Below, piece after piece: positions 34,470 to 42,895 of a stretch of 64,000 nucleotides of DNA; the first letter of the stretch is position 1, and each line of letters begins with the position of its first letter. Origin of the DNA: Acetobacterium tundrae (GTDB taxonomy: Bacteria > Bacillota > Clostridia > Eubacteriales > Eubacteriaceae); the NCBI RefSeq assembly GCF_008086615.1, contig NZ_RXYB01000007.1, forward strand, positions 91,938 through 155,937, read 5' to 3'. The notes beneath the pieces were generated by a model. The model ran no database searches and was not told the origin of the DNA. It saw only the letters and a program-made list of their open reading frames with translations. A program made the position numbers and the translations under genes.

Positions 34470-35283
34470 AAAGCAGGAGATCACAGCATTATCAGACGAT
34501 ATTCGCAAAGCCATCGATGGAAAAGAAGTCGATTTTCGAGACAATCGCGAGGGCCTATGGAGCATCTTGAAAAACGACATCAGCACCCTTGTGCGCATCA
34601 ACAACGAACAGCGGAACACGGCACAGCGTGATCGGGATTTACTGGCGGACTATCTTGCCGATATTTCGCACCAGCTGAAAACACCCCTTACCTCCATGCT
34701 GATTATGGTAGATTTATTGGAAAATGCACCTGCCGATAAGCAGGAGGAATTTGTCGCCAATATCAAAATCAGCCTCACCCGCATGGAATGGCTTGTTGCA
34801 ACACTACTGAAAATGGTGCGACTGGATTCCGGCGCAGTCGAATTTTCTATGGCAGAAATTTCGGCCGGTGATCTGTTAAAGAAAGCCCAGCAGCCATTGG
34901 AAGTCTTGCTCGATGTGAAAAATCAAACGGTCGAACTGTCCAATGATACCATTCTGTTTTGCGATCGCCACTGGACAGCAGAAGCCCTGACAAACCTGCT
35001 GAAAAACGCCTCGGAATATTCGCCGTTGAACAGTAAGATCACCGTGAACAGCGGTATCAATCCCATTTACCGATGGATTTCCGTGACGGACTGTGGCAAA
35101 GGAATTTCGAAACAGAAGTATCCCGGCCTTTTTAAGCGGTTTGAATATTCCCAAAACGAGAACGGGTATGGCATCGGGCTGCCGCTTGCGCTTTCCATTG
35201 TGCGCGGCCAAAACGGAGATATCGAAATTGACGGCGGCGGCAAGGAAACCGGCGCCACCTTCACCATAAAGTTTTTTAAGTGA
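34459..35283 (+). CDS. Sensor histidine kinase without a membrane segment
   Basis: GTG at 34459 overlaps the response regulator by 11 nt. HisKA is centred on DISHQLKTPLTSMLIMVDLL and HATPase on NLLKNASEYSP, VTDCGKGIS and GYGIGLPLALSIV. From residue 1 the protein is hydrophilic; kinases partnered with this kind of ABC transporter normally start with two membrane helices. Either it is soluble and listens to the transporter, or its N-terminus was lost. Confidence 0.88.
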   Translation: MLIKKQEITALSDDIRKAIDGKEVDFRDNREGLWSILKNDISTLVRINNEQRNTAQRDRDLLADYLADISHQLKTPLTSMLIMVDLLENAPADKQEEFVANIKISLTRMEWLVATLLKMVRLDSGAVEFSMAEISAGDLLKKAQQPLEVLLDVKNQTVELSNDTILFCDRHWTAEALTNLLKNASEYSPLNSKITVNSGINPIYRWISVTDCGKGISKQKYPGLFKRFEYSQNENGYGIGLPLALSIVRGQNGDIEIDGGGKETGATFTIKFFK

Positions 35284-35374
35284 ATAGATTGTCATTTTAA
35301 AATGTCCCGAAGTCACGCGGCAGTCACTTTTGTCTGCTACAATGTGGGTATGAAAATTACAGGAGGACACAAAA

Positions 35375-35992
35375 ATGGCAGTATTAGAGATCAACAGCCT
35401 TACAAAAACATACGGCAAGGGCGACACCAGCGTGACAGCCTTGGATCATGTAAGCTTCAGCATGAATAAGGGGGAATTTGTTGCAATCATAGGAGCATCC
35501 GGTTCGGGTAAATCCACGCTCATGAATTTGATTGGCGGAATTGACCATTCCACCTCCGGAAGCGTGAAAATCGACGGCAACGAAATCTACAACCTGATCC
35601 CCACCCTGACGACAGCGGAAAACATTATGCTGCCGCGCCTGCTGGATCACCGCAAGCCAGACCCGGATAAGCTTTCTTCGATTCTCGAAACGATTGGTCT
35701 TTCGGAGCGCGCAACGCATCTGCCCAGCGAATTGTCCGGCGGCCAGCAGCAGCGGGTGTCGGTGGGCAGAGCCCTGATTAACGACCCGGCTTTTATTCTT
35801 GCCGATGAACCTACGGGCAATCTGGACAGCAAAGCAAGCCGCGAGATTATCGACCTTTTGAGGCTTGCGAACAAGCGCAGCAATCAGACGCTGCTGGTCA
35901 TTACCCATGATGAAAAAATAGCCTTGCAGGCAGACCGGATCATCACTCTCGGCGACGGTCAAATTCTTTCGGACGAGGTGATGAAAGCATGA
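35375..35992 (+). CDS. ABC transporter ATPase lacking the Q-loop segment
   Basis: 205 residues, about 20 shorter than the family. Walker [10 protein letters not shown] (40-48), signature LSGGQQQR (about 120-127), Walker [14 protein letters not shown] and the H-loop VITHDEK are all intact. Between the first beta sheet and the signature, GNEIY is joined directly to NLIPTLT. The usual stretch with F-Q-F-Y-N (present in the ATPase at 13543) is missing, so the Q-loop glutamine that couples ATP to the membrane domain is absent. AGGAGG lies 8 nt upstream. The frame is otherwise intact and the permease follows with a 4-nt overlap. Confidence 0.88.
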   Translation: MAVLEINSLTKTYGKGDTSVTALDHVSFSMNKGEFVAIIGASGSGKSTLMNLIGGIDHSTSGSVKIDGNEIYNLIPTLTTAENIMLPRLLDHRKPDPDKLSSILETIGLSERATHLPSELSGGQQQRVSVGRALINDPAFILADEPTGNLDSKASREIIDLLRLANKRSNQTLLVITHDEKIALQADRIITLGDGQILSDEVMKA

Positions 35993-37986
35993 GTATCACG
36001 GCAAAGCTGGCATATAGCCAGTTGAAAATAAATCGTTCCCGCACCATCGGTGCCTTGATCGCCATCACCCTTGCCACGGCGCTGATTACCGCTGTATGCA
36101 GTTTTGTGGCGAGTGGCAATGCCATGCTGGTTAGCTTTTTAGGCGTGAATTATGGCGAATACGGCAACAGCTATGTGGCGCTGCTGCTTGTTCCGGCAAT
36201 TCTTTTCGGCCTCATCATCCTTTCCCTGGCGATCATCGTGATCTCCAATGTTTTCCGTGTCAGTGCCGGTGAGCGCGTGACGCAGTTTGGCGTTTTGAAA
36301 TGCGTCGGTGCCACCAAAAAACAAATTATAGACACCGTTATGTACGAAAGTATCCTGCTTTCGGCAATCGGCATTCCGCTGGGCATCCTTGCAGGGTTGC
36401 TCTTGACCTTTGTTGGAATCGGTGTCGCAAACCATTTCCTGGACGATCTGAACAGTTTGGTTCACATCATGATAAACGAGATTACGTTGTCGCTTTCGTT
36501 TGTAGTATCCTGGAAAGCCCTACTGCTGTCGGCGGCGGTTTGCTTTTTGACAGTGCTGCTTTCCGCATGGCTTCCGGCGCATAAGGCGGCGAAGGCTTCC
36601 GCTATTGATTGTATCCGCGGCACCGGAGAAGTAAAAATTGACCGCAAACAGGTGCGCACCAGTCCTTTGGTAGAACGGCTTTTGGGTATTGAGGGAACGC
36701 TGGCCGCCAAAAACATCAAGCGTAACCGCCGAAATTTTCGTTCGACAGTGATTGCGCTGGCCGCCGGAGTCATATTGTTCGTCAGCCTCGGGGAACTAAG
36801 CGGTCAGGCAAACGCCATCCAAGCCTATCTCCATCTCGATATTGATCAAACCGTTTTGACAGAGTACTCCTCTGCTCACGACAGGCGTATTAACGAAGCG
36901 ACCGGTAAAAAGGAAACCGTTTATATCCATCCCATCAGCAGTGAACTGGGCAACACCATTACCCAAAAGCTGGAAGAATTCGACAACACAGAGATCTTCG
37001 GCATGGGTAACGATCTTGACACCTATGAAACCATTTTGCCTGGAGAACTTATTTCTGCACCGATGCAGAGCGTATTAGAAGCTTCTGACCAGCAGAATAA
37101 GCAGGAACTTCCGGTGGAGATGATCGTTTTGGATGATACGCATTATGCCGCACTTTGCGAAAAGGCCGGTGTCCCGCTCGGCTCCACCATTTTACTCAAC
37201 CACTACAGCTATAACGACAACGGAACAAAGGTTGACCTTGTGCCATTTTCGCCCCAAATGAAAGCTGTTACGCTTGTGAAAGCGGACGGGAGTAGCTCTG
37301 AACTGTCGATACAGGGCATCTTGACGCAGTCCGAAATGCCAAAAGAGCTTTTTTACCCCAATACTAATCCGGTTCGTTTGATTGTGCCGCAGGCCGAGGT
37401 TCGTGGCTACTCTTGGTATTCCGCCCCCTCCGATGTGGCGGGTTTTATCACCTACGCAGACGACGTGATGGCACAGACATTCCCCGAAAATAGGGATGCC
37501 TCTTATATGGAGTCCGGGTTTAATACACGGGTCTATAAAGTGGATGACTACATGAAGGTCATGAACATCGCCATTGTTCTGGCCTCGATCTTTATGTACA
37601 GCTTTGTCGTGCTGCTCATGCTAATTGGGTTTACAAATGTGATCAGTACAATGTCCACCAATGTACGGATGCGCTCCCGTGAATTTGCCATTTTACAGAG
37701 TGTGGGCATGACAGCGGCAGGATTGAAGCAGATGCTGAACCTCGAGAGCGTTTTATGTTCGTTGAAAGCGCTCATGTATGGCCTGCCCGTTGGAATTATC
37801 GTGAGCATTTTTATAAATTTACCGATTCGATCGATGTTTCCCATTCCGTATGCGTTGCCGTGGCTTGCCATCGTGCTGTGTGTGCTGGCCGTATTTCTAA
37901 TCACCTGGAGTACTACCCGCTATGCCGCCCATCGACTGCAAAAGCAGAATATCATTGAAACAATCCGCTCGGAAAGCGGGAAATAA
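35989..37986 (+). CDS. FtsX-like ABC transporter permease (BceB/MacB-type), 665 residues
   Basis: N-terminal helix IGALIAITLATALITAVCSF, FtsX block 1 (about 60-200), a short cytoplasmic loop with the SPLVERLLGIEGTLAAKNIK motif, an extracytoplasmic domain (about 275-515), then FtsX block 2 (VLASIFMYSFVVLLMLIGFT onwards) ending IIETIRSE. This permease would work with the ATPase at 35375 and be sensed by the kinase at 34459. The set resembles bacitracin/peptide detoxification modules. Confidence 0.88.
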   Translation: MSITAKLAYSQLKINRSRTIGALIAITLATALITAVCSFVASGNAMLVSFLGVNYGEYGNSYVALLLVPAILFGLIILSLAIIVISNVFRVSAGERVTQFGVLKCVGATKKQIIDTVMYESILLSAIGIPLGILAGLLLTFVGIGVANHFLDDLNSLVHIMINEITLSLSFVVSWKALLLSAAVCFLTVLLSAWLPAHKAAKASAIDCIRGTGEVKIDRKQVRTSPLVERLLGIEGTLAAKNIKRNRRNFRSTVIALAAGVILFVSLGELSGQANAIQAYLHLDIDQTVLTEYSSAHDRRINEATGKKETVYIHPISSELGNTITQKLEEFDNTEIFGMGNDLDTYETILPGELISAPMQSVLEASDQQNKQELPVEMIVLDDTHYAALCEKAGVPLGSTILLNHYSYNDNGTKVDLVPFSPQMKAVTLVKADGSSSELSIQGILTQSEMPKELFYPNTNPVRLIVPQAEVRGYSWYSAPSDVAGFITYADDVMAQTFPENRDASYMESGFNTRVYKVDDYMKVMNIAIVLASIFMYSFVVLLMLIGFTNVISTMSTNVRMRSREFAILQSVGMTAAGLKQMLNLESVLCSLKALMYGLPVGIIVSIFINLPIRSMFPIPYALPWLAIVLCVLAVFLITWSTTRYAAHRLQKQNIIETIRSESGK

Positions 37987-38081
37987 TACCGGTCATACCT
38001 GATGGCATCAGTATTTTACGAGATAATTCCGGTTTCCCGACAAACAATATGTCCCGTTACCAGAACGAAAACGCCAATTTT

Positions 38082-38313
38082 CTTTACATTTCCCTCGCCA
38101 CCCCTTATACTCAATATATGTCCATTTTACAGGCATTTAAAAATGTTATCTGGATATAATAGCACATTGATGATCGAGAGGTAAAAAACATGGTTCGAAT
38201 TTGGGGAAAACTCATGAAAAACAATAAATTTCGGGTAGAAAAAGTTGTCGAAATTGATAACAAATCCGTGAATATAAATGATAACATCCAAGCTGCTTTA
38301 GAGACAATCTGCT
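38082..38313 (+). repeat. Duplicated segment also present at 24170-24401
   Basis: The two segments match through a pyrimidine-rich upstream stretch, CTTATACTCAA, TTGATGATCGAGAGGTAAAAA and the first 41 codons of the small gene. The copy here is intact, the other is truncated. Confidence 0.8.
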
Positions 38314-38471
38314 ATAACTTTGATTTGGAAAAACCGATGTGGTTTGACAAAAACACAAAAGAACTTAACCAGATTTCCAAAACATCTTTTCGCGAAGACC
38401 AGTTTATTGAGCCCATTTGGTTTGATTATTTAGAAATCGAAATTATTGACGATAGTAAAAAGAAAGCGTAA
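38190..38471 (+). CDS. Small conserved clostridial protein of unknown function
   Basis: 93 residues starting MVRIWGKLMKNNKFRVEKVV, with ALETICYNFDLEKPMWFDKN and FIEPIWFDYLEIEIID. I recall short proteins of this pattern (FDLEKPxW...DYLEIE) as common hypotheticals in Clostridia; the function is unknown to me. GAGAGG precedes the ATG by 9 nt. A truncated copy is at 24276. Confidence 0.65.
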   Translation: MVRIWGKLMKNNKFRVEKVVEIDNKSVNINDNIQAALETICYNFDLEKPMWFDKNTKELNQISKTSFREDQFIEPIWFDYLEIEIIDDSKKKA

Positions 38472-38510
38472 CTGTGATGAGAAGACATTTCGTTTTCCCT
38501 ACATAAAGCC

Positions 38511-38546
38511 ATAAGACCCTGCTCCCATCATGGTTGCAGGGTCTTA
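38511..38546. terminator. Inverted repeat between convergent genes, probable terminator
   Basis: ATAAGACCCTGC and GCAGGGTCTTAT are perfect 12-bp arms with a 12-nt loop. On the plus strand it is followed by TTGCTATTTTC, a weak T-tract; on the minus strand by TGGCTTTATG. It takes the same place as the 17-bp terminator of the related gene at 30837. Confidence 0.55.
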
Positions 38547-38550
38547 TTTG

Positions 38551-39084
38551 CTATTTTCTTTTTATTGGAATCCATATCTCCGCATAATAATTGTCATCCT
38601 GTGTTCCCTTGGGATGTTTATCGGGGGCATCATACATTTCAACACAGTAACCCGCAGCAAATTCATACTCCTTTAATGTGGGCAGCCATTCAGAGAATAT
38701 TTTTGCATTTACATTTTGAATCGACATTGGCATCGCTCCTTTACAGGGAAAAACTGCCCAGGTGAACGGCGGAATTGTTTTGGTAATAAAACCTTCAGGA
38801 ATATCCATTGCCGGATTATAAACATCGGCGATCAAATACTCAAATTTTTCATTTCCCATTTCCTCGTCGATGTTAATTCCAAACATTCCACAAACAGCCT
38901 GACCTTTCCCCGATGCATAATGATCCTGCCAGAAAGCGGGAATTTCCTGTTTGGCATTCTCGTAAGAAAATTCTTTTGATGCACTAAGGACGGTAAAACT
39001 GTCCTTGGTCGTAATTCTATAATCCATAAGATAACCACCTTTCAACGCTATTGTTAATTTCAGCGGTGCAAAGGACTTAATCAT
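38551..39084 (-). CDS. GyrI-like effector-binding domain protein (second half of a split AraC-GyrI gene)
   Basis: 177 residues, closely similar to residues about 112-286 of the protein at 30837 (FAPLKLTIALKGGYLMDYRI, FEYLIADVYNP, YYAEIWIPI). It starts MIKSFAPL at 39084 with AAAGGA 9 nt upstream, one base after the TAA of the AraC half. Codon-level changes relative to the fused copy are mostly silent or conservative, so this half seems to be still selected. Confidence 0.8.
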   Translation of the reverse strand: MIKSFAPLKLTIALKGGYLMDYRITTKDSFTVLSASKEFSYENAKQEIPAFWQDHYASGKGQAVCGMFGINIDEEMGNEKFEYLIADVYNPAMDIPEGFITKTIPPFTWAVFPCKGAMPMSIQNVNAKIFSEWLPTLKEYEFAAGYCVEMYDAPDKHPKGTQDDNYYAEIWIPIKRK

Positions 39085-39085
39085 A

Positions 39086-39409
39086 TTACTTATCCTTTCG
39101 CACCTGAGAAGGTGTGCTGCCGTGAAAACGAGTAAAAGCTTTGGTAAAACTATCCGGTGAATCATATCCATACATCATTGCAATATCAATGATTTTAGCA
39201 TCGCTATTCGTTAATTCGGCTCCGGCCAGAGCCAGCCTGCGATTGCGGATATATTCCATAATCGAGTAGCCGCATAACATGCTAAATCCTTTTTGGAAAT
39301 AGAAGGTCGAGATACAAACATGATTTGCAACATCATCTACCGTAATATCTTCGGTCATGTGACTTTCTATATAATCGACCGCTTCACCAATGGCTTTCAT
39401 CCATTCCAT
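39086..39409 (-). CDS. AraC-type DNA-binding domain protein (first half of a split AraC-GyrI gene)
   Basis: 107 residues with both AraC helix-turn-helix motifs (DITVDDVANHVCISTFYFQK and KIIDIAMMYGYDSPDSFTKA), ending QVRKDK-stop where the fused paralogue continues RKEGTMLKSF. GGAGG lies 8 nt before the ATG at 39409. A one-base length difference and a TAA separate it from the effector domain, which restarts 2 nt later with its own ribosome site, so the two may act as a two-subunit regulator. Confidence 0.75.
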   Translation of the reverse strand: MEWMKAIGEAVDYIESHMTEDITVDDVANHVCISTFYFQKGFSMLCGYSIMEYIRNRRLALAGAELTNSDAKIIDIAMMYGYDSPDSFTKAFTRFHGSTPSQVRKDK

Positions 39410-39512
39410 GCCAATCACCTCCTGCTGTAATGACAGTATATCCTTTAGCAGCTACCCTTTGCCCGACAATACCTGCTTTATTTTGTCTGTTTTTTTATTG
39501 ATGTGGGTGGTA

Positions 39513-40292
39513 TTAACTTAGCCGCTTGTCCCTCAGCGGTTTATCTGATTTGAGTATTCTCTTTAGGTAGGCGACATCTAACAAATTCACGGTCTCAAAT
39601 TTTCCTTTATAAACCCCCCCCCAGTTATTGAAAACGCAAGGCAGTTCCTTTGCTTTTTGTAGCGTATCCACTTGAATTAAAGATACCGGAACCTCATTTG
39701 TTTCACAATACTGCTTAATCTTCTCAATGTTTTGATAGATATAGGGGCATTGCATATCGTAATAAATTGTGAGCTCCTTACTATCAATTTCTTGGTTTTT
39801 AACATTTTGTGCGAACTTTGGCGTTGTTCCGTCAAATGAAAGTGCCAGCAATTCATATCCATTATCGGTGGTATCAACAACCTCAAAGCCGAACCGCTTC
39901 ACAAATGATTGGTTAGAAAGCCAGGCTTTTTGTTTTTTTGCTCCGAGCATGCAAAGGCCGGATTTACCCTTTTCTTTGGCATCAGCCAAACAATACTCCA
40001 GCAGCGATTTCCCATATCCTTTTCCTTTATGACTACCAGAGACCCATAAGCAATACAGATAATAATAGTTGTCCCCCATTATAGGAACCCAAGCGGTTTC
40101 AAGCGGCGCATATTCTATAAAAACCGTCGCCTTTTCATTTAATTTTCTAAAGACATGACCTTCATTGAGTCGGTCTGAAAGCCATTGTCGCTTTGCGTCA
40201 ATACCTTGATGGGGCTTTTTACTGCGAATAATGCAGCATAAATGCTCATTGACAAGATTTTCTGTTGTTAAGTTTACAAAATCAGTATTCAT
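39513..40292 (-). CDS. GNAT acetyltransferase with a C-terminal YoaP-like thioredoxin-fold domain
   Basis: Residues 1-160 are a GNAT domain (LYCLWVSGSHKGKGYGKSLL with the Q/R-x-x-G-x-G/A loop). Residues 170-258 form a thioredoxin-like YoaP domain (ELTIYYDMQCPYIYQNIEKI, with one Cys in a C-P-x-x region, and VFNNWGGVYKGKFETVNLL). This two-domain layout is that of YoaP-like proteins. The function is unknown; the single cysteine rules out a classic dithiol site. It is separated from a WYL regulator by a repeat-rich gap. Confidence 0.82.
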   Translation of the reverse strand: MNTDFVNLTTENLVNEHLCCIIRSKKPHQGIDAKRQWLSDRLNEGHVFRKLNEKATVFIEYAPLETAWVPIMGDNYYYLYCLWVSGSHKGKGYGKSLLEYCLADAKEKGKSGLCMLGAKKQKAWLSNQSFVKRFGFEVVDTTDNGYELLALSFDGTTPKFAQNVKNQEIDSKELTIYYDMQCPYIYQNIEKIKQYCETNEVPVSLIQVDTLQKAKELPCVFNNWGGVYKGKFETVNLLDVAYLKRILKSDKPLRDKRLS

Positions 40293-40409
40293 GTGTACCC
40301 TCTCTTTACATCTAAACTTGTATTCTTGTTTTTTACCTTAATTGCCAAAACAGACAAAATATTGCCCGTCCATTGATAGGCTTGATAGTTGGAACGGCAT
40401 AAAAAGGGC

Positions 40410-40468
40410 AAGACAACTCGTTTGTCTTTTTCGTCTTTTTCGTCTTTTTTGTCTTTTTCGTCTTACTC
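40410..40468. repeat. Hairpin and tandem 9-bp repeats between two minus-strand genes
   Basis: AAGACAA-CTCGT-TTGTCTT (40410-40428) forms a hairpin that on the minus strand is followed by GCCCTTTTT, a plausible terminator for the WYL gene. It is continued by five head-to-tail 9-mers GTCTTTTTC with small changes (40424, 40433, 40442, 40451, 40460). Confidence 0.6.
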
Positions 40469-40474
40469 TATGTA

Positions 40475-41407
40475 TTAACTTTCGTATATGGCAGCTATAT
40501 CATGTATTCTACGCTTCATTTCGGTGCGGATATGTAATGGCTCTAAACACTCGCATTTATCCCCAAAACTGAAAAGAATATTGTAATGGTATTCGTTCTC
40601 GATGAAAGGAAAACTAACAATGAAATGTTCATCACCGTCTGGCGAAAAGTGATCATAAGGGCAATAATCAAGTACCCTGTCCATGATCGATTTATGAATC
40701 CGAATTTTTATTTTTGTCTGCAACGTTGCCAAAATATCAGTAAAATCTAACTGCGGTTTTTGATAATCTCGTGGCGTAAAAAACTCCTCTTGTATTTGTA
40801 GGTTAGATATGCGGGATAGTTTAAATAAGCGAAAATCATTTCTTTTATGGCAATACCCTTGCCAATACCAATGACTACTTTTCAATACAAGCTGATACGG
40901 CTCAGCTGTTCGTGCGGTTTTATTGCCGTAGCGGTCGGCATATTCAAACGACAGTAGCTTGCTTTCCTGTAAGGCTGTTTTGATTATTTCTAAATCGGGT
41001 TGTACATTCCTGTTGCCCATCCACGGACTTAAATCGATGCATATTTGATTTGCTTTTAATTCAATGTCTTTCGCTCTGTCGGCGGGGATAAAACTCTTGA
41101 CTTTCGCAAGGGCGTTTACCAGTTCATCACCGCGGATCATGTTGGAAAGACTGGAAAGCCCCATCAAGATCGCGGAAAGATCGGCAGTCGAAAAAACCTT
41201 TCGATCAATCTTGTATTCCGGCATGATTTCAAAGCCGCCGCCCACTCCCGATATAGAACAAACAGGAATACCCGCCATGTTGATCGTATCGATGTCGCGG
41301 TAGATTGTGCGGGGTGAAACTTCAAACATATCTGCTAACTCCTGTGCGCCGATACGCTTTTTATCAAGGAGTATCATAATAATGCTAACCAGCCTGTCAA
41401 CTTTCAT
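40475..41407 (-). CDS. WYL-domain transcriptional regulator (YafY family)
   Basis: N-terminal winged helix (KVDRLVSIIMILLDKKRI, LADMFEVSPRTIYRDIDTIN) followed by the WYL domain (LLSFEYADRYGNKTARTAEP, HWYWQGYCHKRNDFRLFKLS) and the C-terminal WCX extension. These proteins sense nucleotides or oligonucleotides and often regulate stress or defence genes. Start at 41407, with GGAAGG about 10 nt upstream. It is divergent from the isochorismatase gene, whose promoter has a TGTTG-T-CAACA palindrome. Confidence 0.9.
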   Translation of the reverse strand: MKVDRLVSIIMILLDKKRIGAQELADMFEVSPRTIYRDIDTINMAGIPVCSISGVGGGFEIMPEYKIDRKVFSTADLSAILMGLSSLSNMIRGDELVNALAKVKSFIPADRAKDIELKANQICIDLSPWMGNRNVQPDLEIIKTALQESKLLSFEYADRYGNKTARTAEPYQLVLKSSHWYWQGYCHKRNDFRLFKLSRISNLQIQEEFFTPRDYQKPQLDFTDILATLQTKIKIRIHKSIMDRVLDYCPYDHFSPDGDEHFIVSFPFIENEYHYNILFSFGDKCECLEPLHIRTEMKRRIHDIAAIYES

Positions 41408-41459
41408 CGGATCGCCGCCTTCCAAAATTTCTTGTTATCATTATAGATTGTTGCCATAC

Positions 41460-41485
41460 TGTTGTCAACAATTGCAAGGTATAAT
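41460..41485 (+). promoter_or_regulatory. Palindrome and -10 box in the WYL/isochorismatase divergent region
   Basis: TGTTGTCAACA (41460-41470) is a perfect palindrome, and TATAAT lies at 41480-41485, 43 nt before the isochorismatase start. The palindrome may be the binding site of the divergently encoded WYL regulator. Confidence 0.45.
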
Positions 41486-41527
41486 AAAAAAGCAAACAAA
41501 TTAATCTACCGATCAGGAGGAAACGCG

Positions 41528-42019
41528 ATGCAGAAAAAAGCCTTAGTAATAATCGATATTCAAAATGACATCACAAAGAATTATAAGGATGTTATTGACC
41601 CAATCAATAAAGCGATTGATTGGGCCGTCAATACTAATATTCATGTTGTTTATATCAGGCATGAAAATTTATCAGCCGGCACGAGGACTTTTAAACCCGA
41701 TACCTATGGGTCTGAATTAGCTTCAGACTTGAAAATAGTATCAAAAAATGTTTTTACAAAATACAAAGGAAACGCATTAAGCTGTGAAGAATTTACAGAC
41801 TTTATTAGTAAAAATGAACTATGTGATTTCTACATAGCAGGAGCAGATGCTGTTGCTTGTGTTAAATCAACCTGTTACAACTTACGCAAAGCAAATTATG
41901 GCGTTTATGTCCTATCCGATTGCGTTACTAGTTATGATAAAAGGAAAATTGACGAAATGCTACTTTATTATGAAAGTAAAGGTAGTAAAATTATTTGTTT
42001 GAATGACCTATTAATTTAA
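41528..42019 (+). CDS. Isochorismatase-like cysteine hydrolase
   Basis: 163 residues: ALVIIDIQNDI holds the catalytic aspartate, VFTKYKGNAL the lysine, and IAGADAVACVKSTCYNLRKA the nucleophilic cysteine (VACVKST) of the nicotinamidase/isochorismatase-like fold. Exact substrate unknown. Start at 41528 with AGGAGG 7 nt upstream. The gene is closed by a strong terminator. Confidence 0.88.
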   Translation: MQKKALVIIDIQNDITKNYKDVIDPINKAIDWAVNTNIHVVYIRHENLSAGTRTFKPDTYGSELASDLKIVSKNVFTKYKGNALSCEEFTDFISKNELCDFYIAGADAVACVKSTCYNLRKANYGVYVLSDCVTSYDKRKIDEMLLYYESKGSKIICLNDLLI

Positions 42020-42039
42020 GCTCTTTCCATATTAACCAC

Positions 42040-42075
42040 AAAGCGGCGGGCATTTTTTTTCCCGCCGCTTTTTCT
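42040..42075 (+). terminator. Rho-independent terminator after the isochorismatase gene
   Basis: AAAGCGGCGGG (42040-42050) and CCCGCCGCTTT (42061-42071) are perfect arms with the T-run continuing to 42073. Confidence 0.92.
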
Positions 42076-42104
42076 CGTTTCCTTATAAAATCCTTAAAAA
42101 TAGC

Positions 42105-42123
42105 TGTTACCATAGTAGTAACA
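42105..42123. promoter_or_regulatory. Palindromic operator before the LanFEG-like operon
   Basis: TGTTAC-CATAGTA-GTAACA has perfect 6-bp arms, 23 nt before the start codon, next to GGAGG. It may be the target of the response regulator encoded at the end of the operon. Confidence 0.5.
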
Positions 42124-42145
42124 ACTACAAGGAGGAACATACCCT

Positions 42146-42895
42146 ATGAAACGGACACTGTACAAACCGGAATGTAAAATGGCGGATGTTAAGATGTATG
42201 AATACATCATAAAAACCAATCATGTTTCTAAGAAATTCAAAAAGGCATATGCAATAAAAGATTTATCGATGTCGGTAAGAAAAAATTCTGTCTACGGTTT
42301 ATTAGGGCCTAATGGCGCTGGCAAATCAACATTATTAAAGATGATTACCGGCATTATCCGACCAACTTCAGGCGAAATATCATTCAACAATCACCCGTGG
42401 ACTCGAAAAGATTTATTGACAATTGGTTCGTTGATCGAATCACCGCCACTGTATGAAAATTTAACGGCATTTGAAAATTTAAAAGTGCGAGCGACGCTTA
42501 TTGGGATTTCAACAAAAAGATGTCACGACGTTTTACGACAGATGGATTTAATGGATACTAAAAATAAAAAGACCTCCGATTTTTCATTGGGAATGAAACA
42601 GCGCTTGGGTATCGCATTGGCACTGCTGAATAATCCCCAATTATTAGTCTTGGATGAACCGACAAACGGGTTAGACCCTTTTGGGATTGAAGAATTAAGG
42701 AAAATGATTAAAACATTTGCAGAGTCAGGGATTTCTGTCATTATATCAAGTCATATTTTAAGTGAAGTACAACAAGTTGCCGATGACATCGGGATCCTAT
42801 CCAATGGATCGCTCTTGTATCAAAATAAAATTGATGCAACTGAGAACCTGGAACAATTATTTATGGATATCATCCGAAAGGAGCGTGCATCATGA
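42146..42895 (+). CDS. ABC transporter ATPase, lantibiotic-immunity (LanF) type
   Basis: 249 residues: Walker A LGPNGAGKSTLLKMIT, Q-loop LIESPPLYENLTA (the E-loop variant of the lantibiotic and bacitracin group), signature FSLGMKQRLGIALA, Walker B LLVLDEPTNGLDPFGI and H-loop ISSHILSEV. GGAGG lies 10 nt before the start. The E-loop in place of the Q-loop, together with two short permeases of the LanE/LanG kind, fits an immunity exporter. No lantibiotic precursor or modification gene is present. Confidence 0.88.
   Translation: MKRTLYKPECKMADVKMYEYIIKTNHVSKKFKKAYAIKDLSMSVRKNSVYGLLGPNGAGKSTLLKMITGIIRPTSGEISFNNHPWTRKDLLTIGSLIESPPLYENLTAFENLKVRATLIGISTKRCHDVLRQMDLMDTKNKKTSDFSLGMKQRLGIALALLNNPQLLVLDEPTNGLDPFGIEELRKMIKTFAESGISVIISSHILSEVQQVADDIGILSNGSLLYQNKIDATENLEQLFMDIIRKERAS

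Noticed and set aside
34876..35427. A 183-codon minus-strand frame
   Set aside because: Opposite the histidine kinase and the ATPase start, with no ribosome site or family match.
35384..35962. A 192-codon minus-strand frame
   Set aside because: Antisense to the ABC ATPase gene, with Cys/His/Arg-rich composition typical of shadow frames and no recognisable domain.
40424..40468. Regular short repeats considered as a CRISPR array
   Set aside because: The units are 9-mers directly abutting, without spacers.
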